The notes: a model not told the origin generated them from the letters alone. A stretch of DNA of 64,000 nt from Lentihominibacter butyricus (GCF_025567305.1 NZ_JAOQJP010000006.1:62001-126000); one strand, 5' to 3'; positions 17,397-27,290 are shown, numbered from the stretch's first letter. Program-made: numbers and translations.

Positions 17397-19919
17397 ATGG
17401 CGAATTTATTAGAAGATCAGAAAATGATCCAGCACGAGATACATGACGAGATGAAAAACTCCTATATAGATTACGCGATGAGCGTTATCGTAGGACGTGC
17501 TCTTCCTGACGTTCGTGACGGACTGAAGCCTGTTCACAGGAGAATACTATACGGAATGAGCGGTCTGGGCATAACACCTGACAAGCCGTTCAAGAAATCG
17601 GCGCGTATCGTCGGTGAAGTAATGGGTAAATATCACCCTCACGGTGACAGTTCGATATACGATGCGATGGTAAGGCTCGCTCAGGACTTCTCGACAAGAT
17701 ACCTTCTGGTAGACGGACACGGAAACTTCGGTTCAGTCGACGGAGACGGCGCTGCGGCAATGCGTTATACAGAAGCAAGGATGTCTCCGTTCTCGCTGGA
17801 AATGATCCGCGATATAGACAAAGACACTGTAGACTTCATGCCAAACTTCGATGAGGAGGAAAAGGAGCCGGTAGTACTGCCTTCAAGATTCCCGAACCTT
17901 CTCGTAAACGGAAGCAACGGTATCGCCGTAGGTATGGCTACATCCATACCGCCTCACAATCTCGGCGAAGTCATCGATGCTACCGTGAAGATGATAGATG
18001 ATGAAGACTGTACTGTAGACGATCTCGTGGAGATCATAAAGGGACCTGACTTCCCTACGGGAGCTCAGATACTCGGAAAAAAAGGCGCAAGAGAGGCTTA
18101 CAGGACAGGACAGGGCAAGGTCACGGTAAGAGCTGTTGCTAACATAGAAGAGACAGACAGAGGACGCTCGCAGATAATAATCAGCGAGATACCTTTCCAG
18201 GTGAACAAGGCAAGACTTCTTGAGAAGATAGGTGAGCTTGTAAAGGACAAGAGGATCGACGGCATCTCGGCTATAAGAGACGAGTCGAACAGAAACGGTA
18301 TGCGTATAGTCATCGAGCTGAAGAAGGATGCAAACCCTAGGATCACGCTCAACAGACTTTACAAGCATACACAGCTGCAGGACAACTACAGCATGATAAT
18401 GATAGCGCTCGTTGACGGACAGCCCAGACTTCTGAACCTTTACGATATCATCAGTGAATATCTGAAGCACCAGAAGGAAGTAGTGACGAGAAGGACACGC
18501 TTCGATCTCAACAAGGCTGAAGCCAGAGCCCACATACTGGAAGGTCTGCGTATCGCTCTCGACAACATAGACGAGATAATAAAGATCATCAGATCCAGCT
18601 ACAATGATGCCAGACAGAAGCTGATGGACCGCTTCGGTCTTTCAGAAATACAGGCACAGGCGATACTCGACATGAGACTTGCCAGACTGCAGGGACTGGA
18701 ACGAGAGAAGATCGAAAATGAATATGAAGAACTCCGCAAGAAGATCGAATACTACAACATGCTCCTGGCAGATGAAAAGATGCTGATGGGAGTTGTAAAG
18801 GAAGAGCTTCTCGAAATCAAGGAAAAGTACGGCGACGAGAGAAGGACTAAGATAGTCGCTGATATGAGCGATATGGACGACGAGGATCTTATAGAGGAGA
18901 AACAGGTTGCGATCACTCTGACTCACCTGGGATACCTCAAGAGGATACCGGCTGACACATACAAGACTCAGAAGAGAGGCGGCAAGGGCATCACAGGACT
19001 CACTACGAGAGAAAACGACTTCGTAAGCGACCTGATAATGACATCGACGCACGACAACCTGATGTTCTTTACAAATACAGGAAAGGTGCATAGAATAAAG
19101 GCATACGAGATACCTGAAGCTACGAGAACAGCCAAGGGAACACCTGCGATAAACTTCCTCAATCTGATGCAGAGAGAAAGGATCACCGCAGTGATACCGT
19201 TCAGAGACTTCCGCGACGACAAGTATCTGATGGCAGTTACAAAGAACGGTACGATAAAGAAGACAGCTATCTCGCAGTTCGATACCAACAGAAAGACCGG
19301 TCTTATAGCCATAAATCTGAAGGACGGCGACGAACTTGTTGCTATCAAGCAGACGAGCGGAAGCGACAACGTGATCATAATCACAAAGAACGGCAAGTGC
19401 ATATGCTTCTCAGAGGATGATGTGCGTCCTATGGGAAGAATCGCAGGCGGCGTGAGAGCTATCAAGCTTGAGGATGATGACGAAGTCGTATCGATGGAAC
19501 TCGTACAGCCTCACGAAGAGCTTCTCGTGGTGACGAGCAACGGATTCGGCAAGAGGACGCCTGTAAAGGATTACAAGATCCAGGCAAGAGGCGGCAAGGG
19601 GCTGCTGACATACGACAAGAGCAAGTTCAAGAAGACAGGAAGACTGATAGGCGCCATGGTCGTTGACGAAGATGACGAGATACTTCTCATCAATTCAGAA
19701 GGAACTATCATAAGGATAAAGGCTAACGAAGTATCGAAGCTCGGCAGAGCTACACAGGGCGTCAAGATAATGCGTACCGACGACGAGTCGAACATCATAT
19801 CGATGGCAAAGGTGATCCGTGAGGAGGAGCATGAGCGTGATATGGAGCTCGCACTCAAAAAGAAAGCCGAAAAGAAAAGTAATGACGATGAGCCAGAACA
19901 GACTAAAATGAAACTGTAA
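17397..19919 (+). CDS. gyrA: DNA gyrase subunit A
   Basis: This is the 840-residue cleavage-reunion subunit. The active-site region reads AMRYTEARM (catalytic Tyr). The quinolone-resistance region reads HPHGDSSIYDAMVRLAQ with the usual Ser and Asp retained, so no resistance substitution is seen there. The GyrA box QRGGKGITG at about residue 526 and a six-bladed C-terminal beta-pinwheel follow (repeats such as VLSIIS-like strands and ARGGKGLLTY). The C-terminus is a highly charged tail of about 40 residues. It starts 21 bp after gyrB. Confidence 0.97.
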   Translation: MANLLEDQKMIQHEIHDEMKNSYIDYAMSVIVGRALPDVRDGLKPVHRRILYGMSGLGITPDKPFKKSARIVGEVMGKYHPHGDSSIYDAMVRLAQDFSTRYLLVDGHGNFGSVDGDGAAAMRYTEARMSPFSLEMIRDIDKDTVDFMPNFDEEEKEPVVLPSRFPNLLVNGSNGIAVGMATSIPPHNLGEVIDATVKMIDDEDCTVDDLVEIIKGPDFPTGAQILGKKGAREAYRTGQGKVTVRAVANIEETDRGRSQIIISEIPFQVNKARLLEKIGELVKDKRIDGISAIRDESNRNGMRIVIELKKDANPRITLNRLYKHTQLQDNYSMIMIALVDGQPRLLNLYDIISEYLKHQKEVVTRRTRFDLNKAEARAHILEGLRIALDNIDEIIKIIRSSYNDARQKLMDRFGLSEIQAQAILDMRLARLQGLEREKIENEYEELRKKIEYYNMLLADEKMLMGVVKEELLEIKEKYGDERRTKIVADMSDMDDEDLIEEKQVAITLTHLGYLKRIPADTYKTQKRGGKGITGLTTRENDFVSDLIMTSTHDNLMFFTNTGKVHRIKAYEIPEATRTAKGTPAINFLNLMQRERITAVIPFRDFRDDKYLMAVTKNGTIKKTAISQFDTNRKTGLIAINLKDGDELVAIKQTSGSDNVIIITKNGKCICFSEDDVRPMGRIAGGVRAIKLEDDDEVVSMELVQPHEELLVVTSNGFGKRTPVKDYKIQARGGKGLLTYDKSKFKKTGRLIGAMVVDEDDEILLINSEGTIIRIKANEVSKLGRATQGVKIMRTDDESNIISMAKVIREEEHERDMELALKKKAEKKSNDDEPEQTKMKL

Positions 19920-19946
19920 AATAGATTTAAATTTTAAGGAGAGATT

Positions 19947-20927
19947 ATGAAACGTGTTTTTTCCGGCGTACAGCCTACAGGAAATATCCATCTGGGAAAT
20001 TATCTCGGAGCGCTGAAGCAGTTCGTAGAGCTTCAGGATGACAATGAGTGCATCTACTGCATAGTTGACCTGCATTCGATAACGGTTCCGCAGGATCCTA
20101 AGGAACTGAGAAAGCATATACTCGACGTGGCGGCTCTGTACCTTTCAATAGGTGTGGATCCGAAAAAATCGACTGTTTTCGTTCAGTCGGATGTAAGCGG
20201 ACATTCAGAGCTTTCATGGATACTTACATGCAGCTCATACACAGGTGAGCTTTCGAGAATGACACAGTTCAAGGATAAGAGCAGAGGCAAGGAATCAGCA
20301 CCTGCAGGACTTTTCACATATCCTATCCTTATGGCGGCAGACATACTGCTCTATGACACTGATATCGTTCCTGTCGGCAACGATCAGAAACAGCACATAG
20401 AGATATGCAGAGATATAGCTATAAGAGTAAATAACAGATTCAAGGATACATTCGTGATACCTGACGGAAGATTCCTGAAGGAAGGCGCACGTATCATGGC
20501 TCTCGACGATCCGACAAAGAAGATGAGCAAAAGCGCTGAGAACATCCACAGCAGGATCTCACTTCTCGACGAAGACAGCAAGATCAAAAAATCGATCATG
20601 CGTGCGACTACAGACTCAGACGGCGAGATCAGATTCGATCCTGAGAACAAGCCTGGAGTGAGCAACCTGCTCAATATCTACAGTGCGCTTTCAGGAAAGA
20701 GCATAGATGATATCGTTGCAGACTTTGCAGGATGCGGATACGGTGACTTCAAGAAAGAGCTGGTCGAGATCACAAAGGAGGCGCTCGTGCCTATCAAGCA
20801 GAATTTCAATGAGATCAGAGAAACAGAAGAACTCAAGCAGATACTGCGTGACGGTGCAGACAGAGCTAACACTATCGCAGAGAAGACGATGAAGAGAGTC
20901 AAGGCTAATTTCGGACTCGGATTCTAA
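19947..20927 (+). CDS. trpS: Tryptophanyl-tRNA synthetase
   Basis: The 326-residue class I synthetase reads FSGVQPTGNIHLGNYLGAL at the N-terminus (HIGH-like motif NIHLGNY) and has the KMSKS loop at KKMSKSAENI near residue 191. GNDQKQHIEICRDIA and DLHSITVPQDP are further family landmarks. The protein charges tRNA-Trp in the cytoplasm. No T-box leader is visible in the 27-bp gap after gyrA, so it is probably co-transcribed with gyrBA, an arrangement less common than the gyrase genes themselves. Confidence 0.96.
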   Translation: MKRVFSGVQPTGNIHLGNYLGALKQFVELQDDNECIYCIVDLHSITVPQDPKELRKHILDVAALYLSIGVDPKKSTVFVQSDVSGHSELSWILTCSSYTGELSRMTQFKDKSRGKESAPAGLFTYPILMAADILLYDTDIVPVGNDQKQHIEICRDIAIRVNNRFKDTFVIPDGRFLKEGARIMALDDPTKKMSKSAENIHSRISLLDEDSKIKKSIMRATTDSDGEIRFDPENKPGVSNLLNIYSALSGKSIDDIVADFAGCGYGDFKKELVEITKEALVPIKQNFNEIRETEELKQILRDGADRANTIAEKTMKRVKANFGLGF

Positions 20928-20954
20928 GTATTACAGAGCTGCATAGGAGCAGAC

Positions 20955-22616
20955 TCATTCTCTGAAGAATTTTATATGAGCTATATCCATAGGCTCAAGA
21001 CTGGTTATATGCTGATAATTTTTCATACCGGGAACGATCCTGAAAGACGTTTCCGGTATTGTCATATTTTCTATGCATCGATAGTCTTCCTGATCTATAT
21101 CAGGCATGAAATCGAGCTGCTGCCAGTAGGAAATACATGAATGTCTTGCAGAGAGTATTTTCTGAGTAAGCTTGTGCTTTTTTGAAACATTATTGAAATC
21201 AAATATCATATCAGAATGCAGCACAGGACTGTTATTGTACACTATTATGCTGTAATTTTCACTGCTGTGTGTCACTATATAGCCGGGACCGCAGTACGCA
21301 ATATCTTCAAAGAGCTCAAACCAGAACATGTACAGGTAGTAAAGCGGTTTTTTCATACCATTCACAGTAAAAAGTCCGTTTTTATTTTCTTCTGTATCTA
21401 TGATCTGAAAATTTTCAAGTGAAAGATCCTTTTTTCCGACTACTGTATCAAGCAGATCGATGCAGTGTTCATGAGGTGCGTATTTATTATATAAATTTGC
21501 CGGTGTTATATTTTTATTTACAGCTTCACGGAGCTCAGGAACATTCGTAAAGAGGCGTTCTGATATTTCATTTATGAATGATCCGGAATGAATACATTTG
21601 CTGCTGTTTCTGTCATTCAGCTTCAGTGACAGATTAATAGATATGTGAGTTTTTTTAGTATCGGGAATGTTGGATATCTCTATTTTTGACAGTTCTTTTT
21701 CTATAAGCGGCATTGCATCATTCAGCGAAAGATGAGTGCAATCAGGATCTTTTTCAAGTATTGTTTCGCTTTTGAATTCATTACGGTATTTTTTAGGATG
21801 CATACCGAACCATTTTATGAAAGCGTCTATGTAATAATTATAATTTGAAAATCCTGTGTCAAGTGCTATTTTTGATATAGCTTTATCAGTTGCCAGTATT
21901 TCATATTCAGACATCTCCACTCTTGCCATATTGATGAAATCACGGAAGCTTTTCCCGACAAAACGCTGAAAAAGGTGAGAAAGATAATATGTATTGATAT
22001 TCTCTTCAGCAGCTATTGCAGCAAGACTTATTTTGCTGCTGTAATTTTCATAGATATAGCATATAATACGGCTTATTCTGTCTGTCTGAAAAGAATCATG
22101 CGAAATACGGTATTCATTTAGATTGTCTTCTCCTATTCTGAAGTTGCGAAAATCTTTGTAAAGTGTTTTAAATATTTCTGCAGCACAGTCATTTATATTA
22201 TTATAGTTATTTTGATTTTTTTCATCACGCATCAGTTTTACAGCAAGAGAAAATATCTGTTTTCTGAGCGTTGCCTGGTGCGTGTAAAATATATCTGCGT
22301 TTATTGAACGCACAGAAAAGATCTGTGAGCCAAGGTTTGGGAATTTTTCTGAAAAATGATCAAGGTCAAAACTGAGAACGAGCATCTTACATTGTCCGTT
22401 AAGGCTCTGGAAACCATGTATATCGTAAGAGTGGATAAAGTGTATATGATTTTCTTTAAGATGATAGTATGCATATGCAAATTTCATTCTGGCTTCTCCG
22501 GAAAGGACGTAGCATATCTGGATGTCATTTGTATGCATATGCCATGGGTAATTTCCGAATTCTATTATATCTGCACGTACAGGCATGTTATCTGTATAAT
22601 CTATGTTCTTTTTCAT
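20955..22616 (-). CDS. AraC-family regulator with a shortened GH39-like C-terminal domain
   Basis: Starting at the ATG after GGTGAATTAT (22616) gives 553 residues; a start four codons upstream is also possible. Residues about 1-150 form an AraC-type cupin sensor (EFGNYPWHMHTNDIQICYVL). Residues about 185-285 hold two helix-turn-helices (SLAAIAAEENINTYYLSHLF and ISKIALDTGFSNYNYYIDAF). The remaining ~265 residues resemble the C-terminal half of the GH39 xylosidase-like domain found fused to AraC regulators in Firmicutes: NGLFTVNGMKKPLYYLYMF, then IVTHSSENYSIIVYNN and a closing SLEPMDIAHIKF. The N-terminal part of the barrel is missing, so enzymatic activity is unlikely. It is divergent from an APC permease, its likely target. 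Confidence 0.75.
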   Translation of the reverse strand: MKKNIDYTDNMPVRADIIEFGNYPWHMHTNDIQICYVLSGEARMKFAYAYYHLKENHIHFIHSYDIHGFQSLNGQCKMLVLSFDLDHFSEKFPNLGSQIFSVRSINADIFYTHQATLRKQIFSLAVKLMRDEKNQNNYNNINDCAAEIFKTLYKDFRNFRIGEDNLNEYRISHDSFQTDRISRIICYIYENYSSKISLAAIAAEENINTYYLSHLFQRFVGKSFRDFINMARVEMSEYEILATDKAISKIALDTGFSNYNYYIDAFIKWFGMHPKKYRNEFKSETILEKDPDCTHLSLNDAMPLIEKELSKIEISNIPDTKKTHISINLSLKLNDRNSSKCIHSGSFINEISERLFTNVPELREAVNKNITPANLYNKYAPHEHCIDLLDTVVGKKDLSLENFQIIDTEENKNGLFTVNGMKKPLYYLYMFWFELFEDIAYCGPGYIVTHSSENYSIIVYNNSPVLHSDMIFDFNNVSKKHKLTQKILSARHSCISYWQQLDFMPDIDQEDYRCIENMTIPETSFRIVPGMKNYQHITSLEPMDIAHIKFFRE

Positions 22617-22829
22617 ATAATTCACCATACTTTTGTTATAAACGGTATCAAAAATATAAAAAACTTTCTTTCTTGCTATCTATTGATATTATAACATCAG
22701 CAAATAAAAATAAAAATATCAAAATATTTAAATTTTCTAAAAAATATCAACAAGAAAAAGATAGTAAACAGGGGCCTATAAAAATATACTAGATAAACCG
22801 GAAAAGTTTATGAAAGGAAGGTGTCTGTT

Positions 22830-24482
22830 ATGGATACTCGTAAAGATGGTGTAACGGCTTTAAAAAAACATAATGTCGGTATCATAAGCCTGACGGCTAT
22901 AATGTACTGTGCATGTGCGGCAGGTGCTTTCGGCGTTGAAGAAATGGTGTCAGCCAGTGGTCCGGGCATGACTATACTCATGCTTCTGGTGTTCCCTCTC
23001 ATATGGTCAGTACCGTTTTGCCTTGCTGTTGCAGAACTTGGTGCTGTGATGCCTGAGGAAGGCGGCGCATATGTATGGGTAAAAAAATCACTTGGTGAAT
23101 TCTGGGGATTCATAAGTGCATTTCTGCTCGCGATTTCATTTTATGTGGCAAATGCAGTATATATAGTACTTTCGATAGGATATCTTTCATATTTTGTTGA
23201 GCTTACTGTTTTCCAGGCTTTCTGTCTGAAAATAATACTGGTTGCGGTTTTTACGATCATAAATCTGTTTGGGATACAGGAAGTAGGAAAACTGAGTACA
23301 TTCCTTACGATAGTAGTTATAGCTGCATTCACACTTGTTACTATAGTGGGATTTGCTAACTGGAACCAGAATCCTGTAGAGCCTTTTATGCCTCAGGATT
23401 CGGGCATAGTGGAAAGTATAGGCGGATGTGCTGCTATATGCATATGGATGTATTTCGGGTATATAAGTCTTCCTAATATAGCCGGAGAAGTCGAAAATCC
23501 GCAGCTCATACCTAAAGCAGTCATAATCTCTCTGCCTCTGGTCACTATAACATACGTCCTTCCTACTATAGCAGGACTGGCATCAGTTGGACAATGGGAA
23601 AGCTGGACTACAGACGGCAGCAGCGGAGTAGGGTTTTCAACGGTGCTGACTGATTATATAGGGCCTTTTATGGGACTGGTATTCTGCCTTGTTGCGATAG
23701 CTTCACAGCTTGCTATTTTTAACAGCCAGCTTGCGACAGGGTCGAGGGGCTTCTTTGTTCTCGCAGATGACAACCTCTGTCCGAAATTCCTGCGAAAAGT
23801 TTCAAAGAAAAAAGGTGTGCCGTATGTAAGTGTGCTGCTTTATACGGCAGTGACTCTGGTACTTATGGAATTTGAATTTACGGCACTTGTGCTCCTGGAA
23901 GTAACGTTCGGACTGGTTACATATATACTGGTATGTATCGCGCTCGTAAAGATGAGAAAGCTGTATCCTGTGGAGAAGCGTGCCGGAATGTTCGTGATAC
24001 CCGGAGGGAAAGCAGGGCTTTACTATTGTGCACTGCTGCCCATAATAGTTTGCGCTGTAGTGCTGCTCATCAACGGCACAGATTATTTTACAGGCGGGAT
24101 ACTGATGATACCTGCAGCTGCAGTGTTTTACATAATATTCAAATGGATATACGGAGGGCTGTACAAGACTGATCCGGATATGTATCCGGTAAACAGAAAA
24201 ACAAGGCTTGCAAAAGGCGATACCGGCAGGCTTGGAGCGTTCTGCCTGATAGTCGGTATTTATTCGCTTATAAGTGTTCCGTTTCTTAACTGGTATGAAG
24301 GAGACTGGGGGCATGAATATTATCTTGAAACATACGGAAGCGGTATGCTGAGTGATTTTGAAGGCATGCTGAACATACTTCTGTGGTACGGGGCAGCAAT
24401 GGCAGTTTTAGGAATAGTGCTGCTGATATTATGGAGAAAGTTCGATCCTTCTGATAAAATCAAAGAGCTGTATGTGAAGTAA
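22830..24482 (+). CDS. APC-superfamily amino acid or amine permease
   Basis: From the ATG at 22830 (AAGGAAGG eight bases upstream; an in-frame GTG three codons earlier lies against the ribosome binding site) the protein has 550 residues and about 12-14 transmembrane helices. The first helix has the APC-type broken segment AGAFGVEEMVSASGPGM, followed by AELGAVMPEEGGAYVWVKKS, typical of APC transporters. The C-terminal 70 residues add a long loop with two further helices. Family members exchange or import amino acids or polyamines with protons or as antiporters; the substrate is not readable here. It is divergent from the AraC-type regulator and convergent with a TetR gene. Confidence 0.85.
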   Translation: MDTRKDGVTALKKHNVGIISLTAIMYCACAAGAFGVEEMVSASGPGMTILMLLVFPLIWSVPFCLAVAELGAVMPEEGGAYVWVKKSLGEFWGFISAFLLAISFYVANAVYIVLSIGYLSYFVELTVFQAFCLKIILVAVFTIINLFGIQEVGKLSTFLTIVVIAAFTLVTIVGFANWNQNPVEPFMPQDSGIVESIGGCAAICIWMYFGYISLPNIAGEVENPQLIPKAVIISLPLVTITYVLPTIAGLASVGQWESWTTDGSSGVGFSTVLTDYIGPFMGLVFCLVAIASQLAIFNSQLATGSRGFFVLADDNLCPKFLRKVSKKKGVPYVSVLLYTAVTLVLMEFEFTALVLLEVTFGLVTYILVCIALVKMRKLYPVEKRAGMFVIPGGKAGLYYCALLPIIVCAVVLLINGTDYFTGGILMIPAAAVFYIIFKWIYGGLYKTDPDMYPVNRKTRLAKGDTGRLGAFCLIVGIYSLISVPFLNWYEGDWGHEYYLETYGSGMLSDFEGMLNILLWYGAAMAVLGIVLLILWRKFDPSDKIKELYVK

Positions 24483-24484
24483 AA

Positions 24485-24520
24485 AATCAGATCGCATATT
24501 CAAATTCTGATGTTTATTTT
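24485..24520 (+). terminator. Weak hairpin with T-rich tail after the permease
   Basis: ATCAGA (24485-24490) pairs with TCTGAT (24505-24510), followed by GTTTATTTTT. It lies between two convergent genes and is a plausible but weak terminator. Confidence 0.4.
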
Positions 24521-25101
24521 TCTGAAAGCCTGTCAATATAGACAGAAAGCATTTCTTTCGTTTTTTCTTTCAGGTCATAGCTTCCATCGTGAAGGGCCCA
24601 GTCAAAGATCACGCCGCGAGCTATCAGAAAAAGGTCATTTGCAGTATCTCCGGGACTCTTGCTGACAGAGCAGAGTCCTTCTTTTTGTGCATCACTTATG
24701 GCATTTTTCAGGATCGTATGCATCGCACGATCTTCCGAAATGAACAGGGTATTTTCAGGGATATACATTTTCTGTGTCAGCTGCACTCCGTTTTTCTCTG
24801 CCATTTCAGCGTAATCCCGGAAAAAAGCATGTATTTTTTCATCAAAAGGCAGCTCGCTGATCTGCACTGCGAGTTCATTTTCATAACGGGCGTCTGCCGA
24901 GCGGTAAAGATCCATGAACAGATCCAGTTTTGATTTATAGTAATGATAAAAAGTTCCCACGGATATACCGGCAGCTTTTGCTATCTGGCTGACATTGATA
25001 CCGTCGAGACCGTGCTTCTGTATCAGCTTGATGCCTACTTTGTATATTTTGTTTTTGGTAGCCTGTGCCTGTTTATCGCGGCTGGTCATTTGCTTTTTCA
25101 T
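24514..25101 (-). CDS. TetR/AcrR-family transcriptional regulator
   Basis: The ATG at 25101 follows GAAAGGAATACTTTT and gives 195 residues; a longer frame from 25152 would lack a ribosome binding site. The N-terminal helix-turn-helix reads ISVGTFYHYYKSKLDLFMDLY and is preceded by KIYKVGIKLIQKHGLDGINV. The all-helical C-terminal two thirds would bind an inducer. Divergent from the flavoenzyme gene with a 127-bp shared control region, it is probably its repressor. Confidence 0.88.
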   Translation of the reverse strand: MKKQMTSRDKQAQATKNKIYKVGIKLIQKHGLDGINVSQIAKAAGISVGTFYHYYKSKLDLFMDLYRSADARYENELAVQISELPFDEKIHAFFRDYAEMAEKNGVQLTQKMYIPENTLFISEDRAMHTILKNAISDAQKEGLCSVSKSPGDTANDLFLIARGVIFDWALHDGSYDLKEKTKEMLSVYIDRLSEK

Positions 25102-25146
25102 AAAAGTATTCCTTTCTTCAGATATTTTAACTGAGATAAATTTATA

Positions 25147-25205
25147 TTGCAATGAACAATTTCATATGATAGAATCAATTCATCGAATAGGTTCAACTAA
25201 TTGAT
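25147..25205 (+). promoter_or_regulatory. Promoter and candidate TetR operator for the ene-reductase
   Basis: TTGCAA (25147-25152) and TAGAAT (25170-25175) are 17 bases apart. An inverted repeat ATCAATT...AATTGAT (25174-25180 and 25199-25205) starts at the -10 box and extends over the expected transcription start, the usual place for a repressor site. Confidence 0.5.
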
Positions 25206-25228
25206 CTGGTGATACGAGGAGGTGTCGT

Positions 25229-27226
25229 ATGAGTTTTAAATATGAAAAGTTATATACGCCTGTGATGATCGGCAAGTGCAGGATAAAAAACCGTTTTGCC
25301 ATGGCGCCGATGGGACCTTTAGGCCTTGCGGATGCGGAAGGCGGTTTTAATCAGCGCGGTATAGACTACTATACGGAACGTGCCAGGGGCGGAACAGGTC
25401 TTATAATAACAGGAGTGTCATTTGTTGATAATGAGATAGAAGAACACGGCATGCCTAACTGTCCATGTCCTACTTACAATCCTGTACAGTTTGTGAGAAC
25501 AGGCAGGGAAATGACTGAGCGTATCCACGCATACGGTGCAAAGGTATTCCTCCAGATGTCAGGAGGTTTCGGAAGGGTGACTATCCCGACGAATCTGGGA
25601 GAATTCCCGCCGGTAGCACCGTCGCCGATACCGCACCGATGGCTTGACAAGACATGCAGAGAACTCACGAAAGAGGAGATACGAACAATAGTAGAACAGT
25701 TTGGGAAAGGTGCATTCAATGCAAAGCGTGCAGGTTTTGACGGGGTGCAGATACACGCAGTGCATGAAGGATATCTCATAGATCAGTTTGCCATATCACT
25801 TTTCAATCACAGAACAGACGAATATGGCGGAAGCCTCGAAAACAGACTGCGATTTGCACGTGAAATAGTACAGGAAATAAAAAGAACATGCGGTGAGGAT
25901 TTTCCTGTTACACTGAGATACAGCCCGAAAAGCTTTATAAAAGATTTTCGTGAAGGTGCTCTGCCGGGCGAGGAATTCGTGGAAAAGGGCAGAGATATAG
26001 AAGAAGGGATAGAGGCGGCAAAGCTTCTTGTTGAATATGGATATGACGCTCTTGATACCGATGTAGGTTCTTATGACTCATGGTGGTGGAGTCATCCGCC
26101 TATGTACCAGAAAAAAGGGCTTTACAGACCTTTTGCCGAACTGATGAAAAAAACAGTCGATGTTCCTGTGATATGTGCAGGAAGAATGGATGATCCGGAT
26201 ATGGCTCTGGAAGCTCTTGAAAACGGTGAAACTGATATGATAAGTCTTGGCAGACCGCTCCTGGCAGATCCTGATTATGTGAACAAGCTCAGAAGCGGCA
26301 GGGTATCGGAGATCAGGCCGTGCATTTCATGTCATGAAGGCTGTATGGGGCGTATCCAGGAATATTCTATGCTGAACTGTGCTGTCAACCCGCAGGCATG
26401 CAGAGAACGTGCAAATGCACTGAATCCTGTCAGGATACCTAAAAAAGTCATGATAATAGGCGGCGGCGTTGCAGGATGTGAAGCTGCAAGAGTGCTGGCG
26501 CTTCGCGGTCATATGCCGTCACTTTACGAAAAGGGAAGCAGGCTGGGCGGAAATCTGCTGCCTGGAGGTGCACCGGATTTCAAGGAAGATGATATCGCTC
26601 TGGCGGACTGGTTCACTACGATGCTGGAAAAGCTCAGAGTTCCTGTATATCTCAATACTGAGGCAAGCGCAGATGATATCAGAAAATCGGGAGCAGATGC
26701 TGTGATCCTGGCTACAGGTTCTGTTCCTAAAGTATTCTCGCTTGGCGCGGATGAACATGTATATACAGCAGCGCAGGTGCTTATGAAAGAAAAAGATGCC
26801 GGAGATACGGCAGTTGTAATAGGCGGAGGGCTTGTAGGCTGTGAGACTGCATTATGGCTGGCACAGCAGGGAAAAAATGTAAAGATCGTTGAAGCTCTGG
26901 ACAGCATACTGGCAGTGAACGGACCACTGTGCCATGCCAACAGTGAGATGCTTGAAAAGCTGATACCTTTTAACGGTATAGAGGTGATAACATCAGCAAA
27001 GGCTTCCGGATATGACGGCAGAGTGCTTACTGTGAGCACGGCAGAAGGAGAGAAGAAACTTGAATGTGATTCAGTGATATTATCAGTGGGATACAGCGAA
27101 AACAACAGCCTGTATCACGAGATCGAGTTTGATATCCCTGAGCTGTATGTTCTCGGAGATGCGAAAAAGGTATCGAACATAATGTATGGTATATGGGATG
27201 CATTTGAAGTGGCAAATCATATATGA
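25229..27226 (+). CDS. Old-yellow-enzyme-type ene-reductase with 4Fe-4S and FAD/NAD domains
   Basis: The protein has 665 residues. The N-terminal TIM barrel binds FMN (KNRFAMAPMGPLG, then GAKVFLQMSGGFGR, HAVHEGYLIDQF and a C-terminal GRPLLADPDYV). The iron-sulfur Cys cluster CISCHEGCMGRI plus LNCAVNP is near residues 368-393. Then come two Rossmann motifs: FAD binding VMIIGGGVAGCEAARVLA (about residue 408) and NAD binding AVVIGGGLVGCETALWLA (about residue 528). This architecture is that of 2,4-dienoyl-CoA reductase, enoate reductase, BaiCD/BaiH and trimethylamine dehydrogenase. It is oxygen-sensitive chemistry of anaerobes, reducing an activated C=C bond with NAD(P)H. The exact substrate is not predictable. 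Divergent TetR regulator upstream, strong terminator downstream. Confidence 0.9.
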   Translation: MSFKYEKLYTPVMIGKCRIKNRFAMAPMGPLGLADAEGGFNQRGIDYYTERARGGTGLIITGVSFVDNEIEEHGMPNCPCPTYNPVQFVRTGREMTERIHAYGAKVFLQMSGGFGRVTIPTNLGEFPPVAPSPIPHRWLDKTCRELTKEEIRTIVEQFGKGAFNAKRAGFDGVQIHAVHEGYLIDQFAISLFNHRTDEYGGSLENRLRFAREIVQEIKRTCGEDFPVTLRYSPKSFIKDFREGALPGEEFVEKGRDIEEGIEAAKLLVEYGYDALDTDVGSYDSWWWSHPPMYQKKGLYRPFAELMKKTVDVPVICAGRMDDPDMALEALENGETDMISLGRPLLADPDYVNKLRSGRVSEIRPCISCHEGCMGRIQEYSMLNCAVNPQACRERANALNPVRIPKKVMIIGGGVAGCEAARVLALRGHMPSLYEKGSRLGGNLLPGGAPDFKEDDIALADWFTTMLEKLRVPVYLNTEASADDIRKSGADAVILATGSVPKVFSLGADEHVYTAAQVLMKEKDAGDTAVVIGGGLVGCETALWLAQQGKNVKIVEALDSILAVNGPLCHANSEMLEKLIPFNGIEVITSAKASGYDGRVLTVSTAEGEKKLECDSVILSVGYSENNSLYHEIEFDIPELYVLGDAKKVSNIMYGIWDAFEVANHI

Positions 27227-27242
27227 TTTGTGATTTTATAAA

Positions 27243-27287
27243 AAACAGGACAGTCCTCATAAAATCGAGGCTGTCCTGTTTTTTTAT
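27243..27287 (+). terminator. Strong rho-independent terminator
   Basis: AAACAGGACAG pairs with CTGTCCTGTTT, with an inner CCTC/GAGG helix, and runs straight into a T tract. It ends the ene-reductase transcript. Confidence 0.92.
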
Positions 27288-27290
27288 TAT

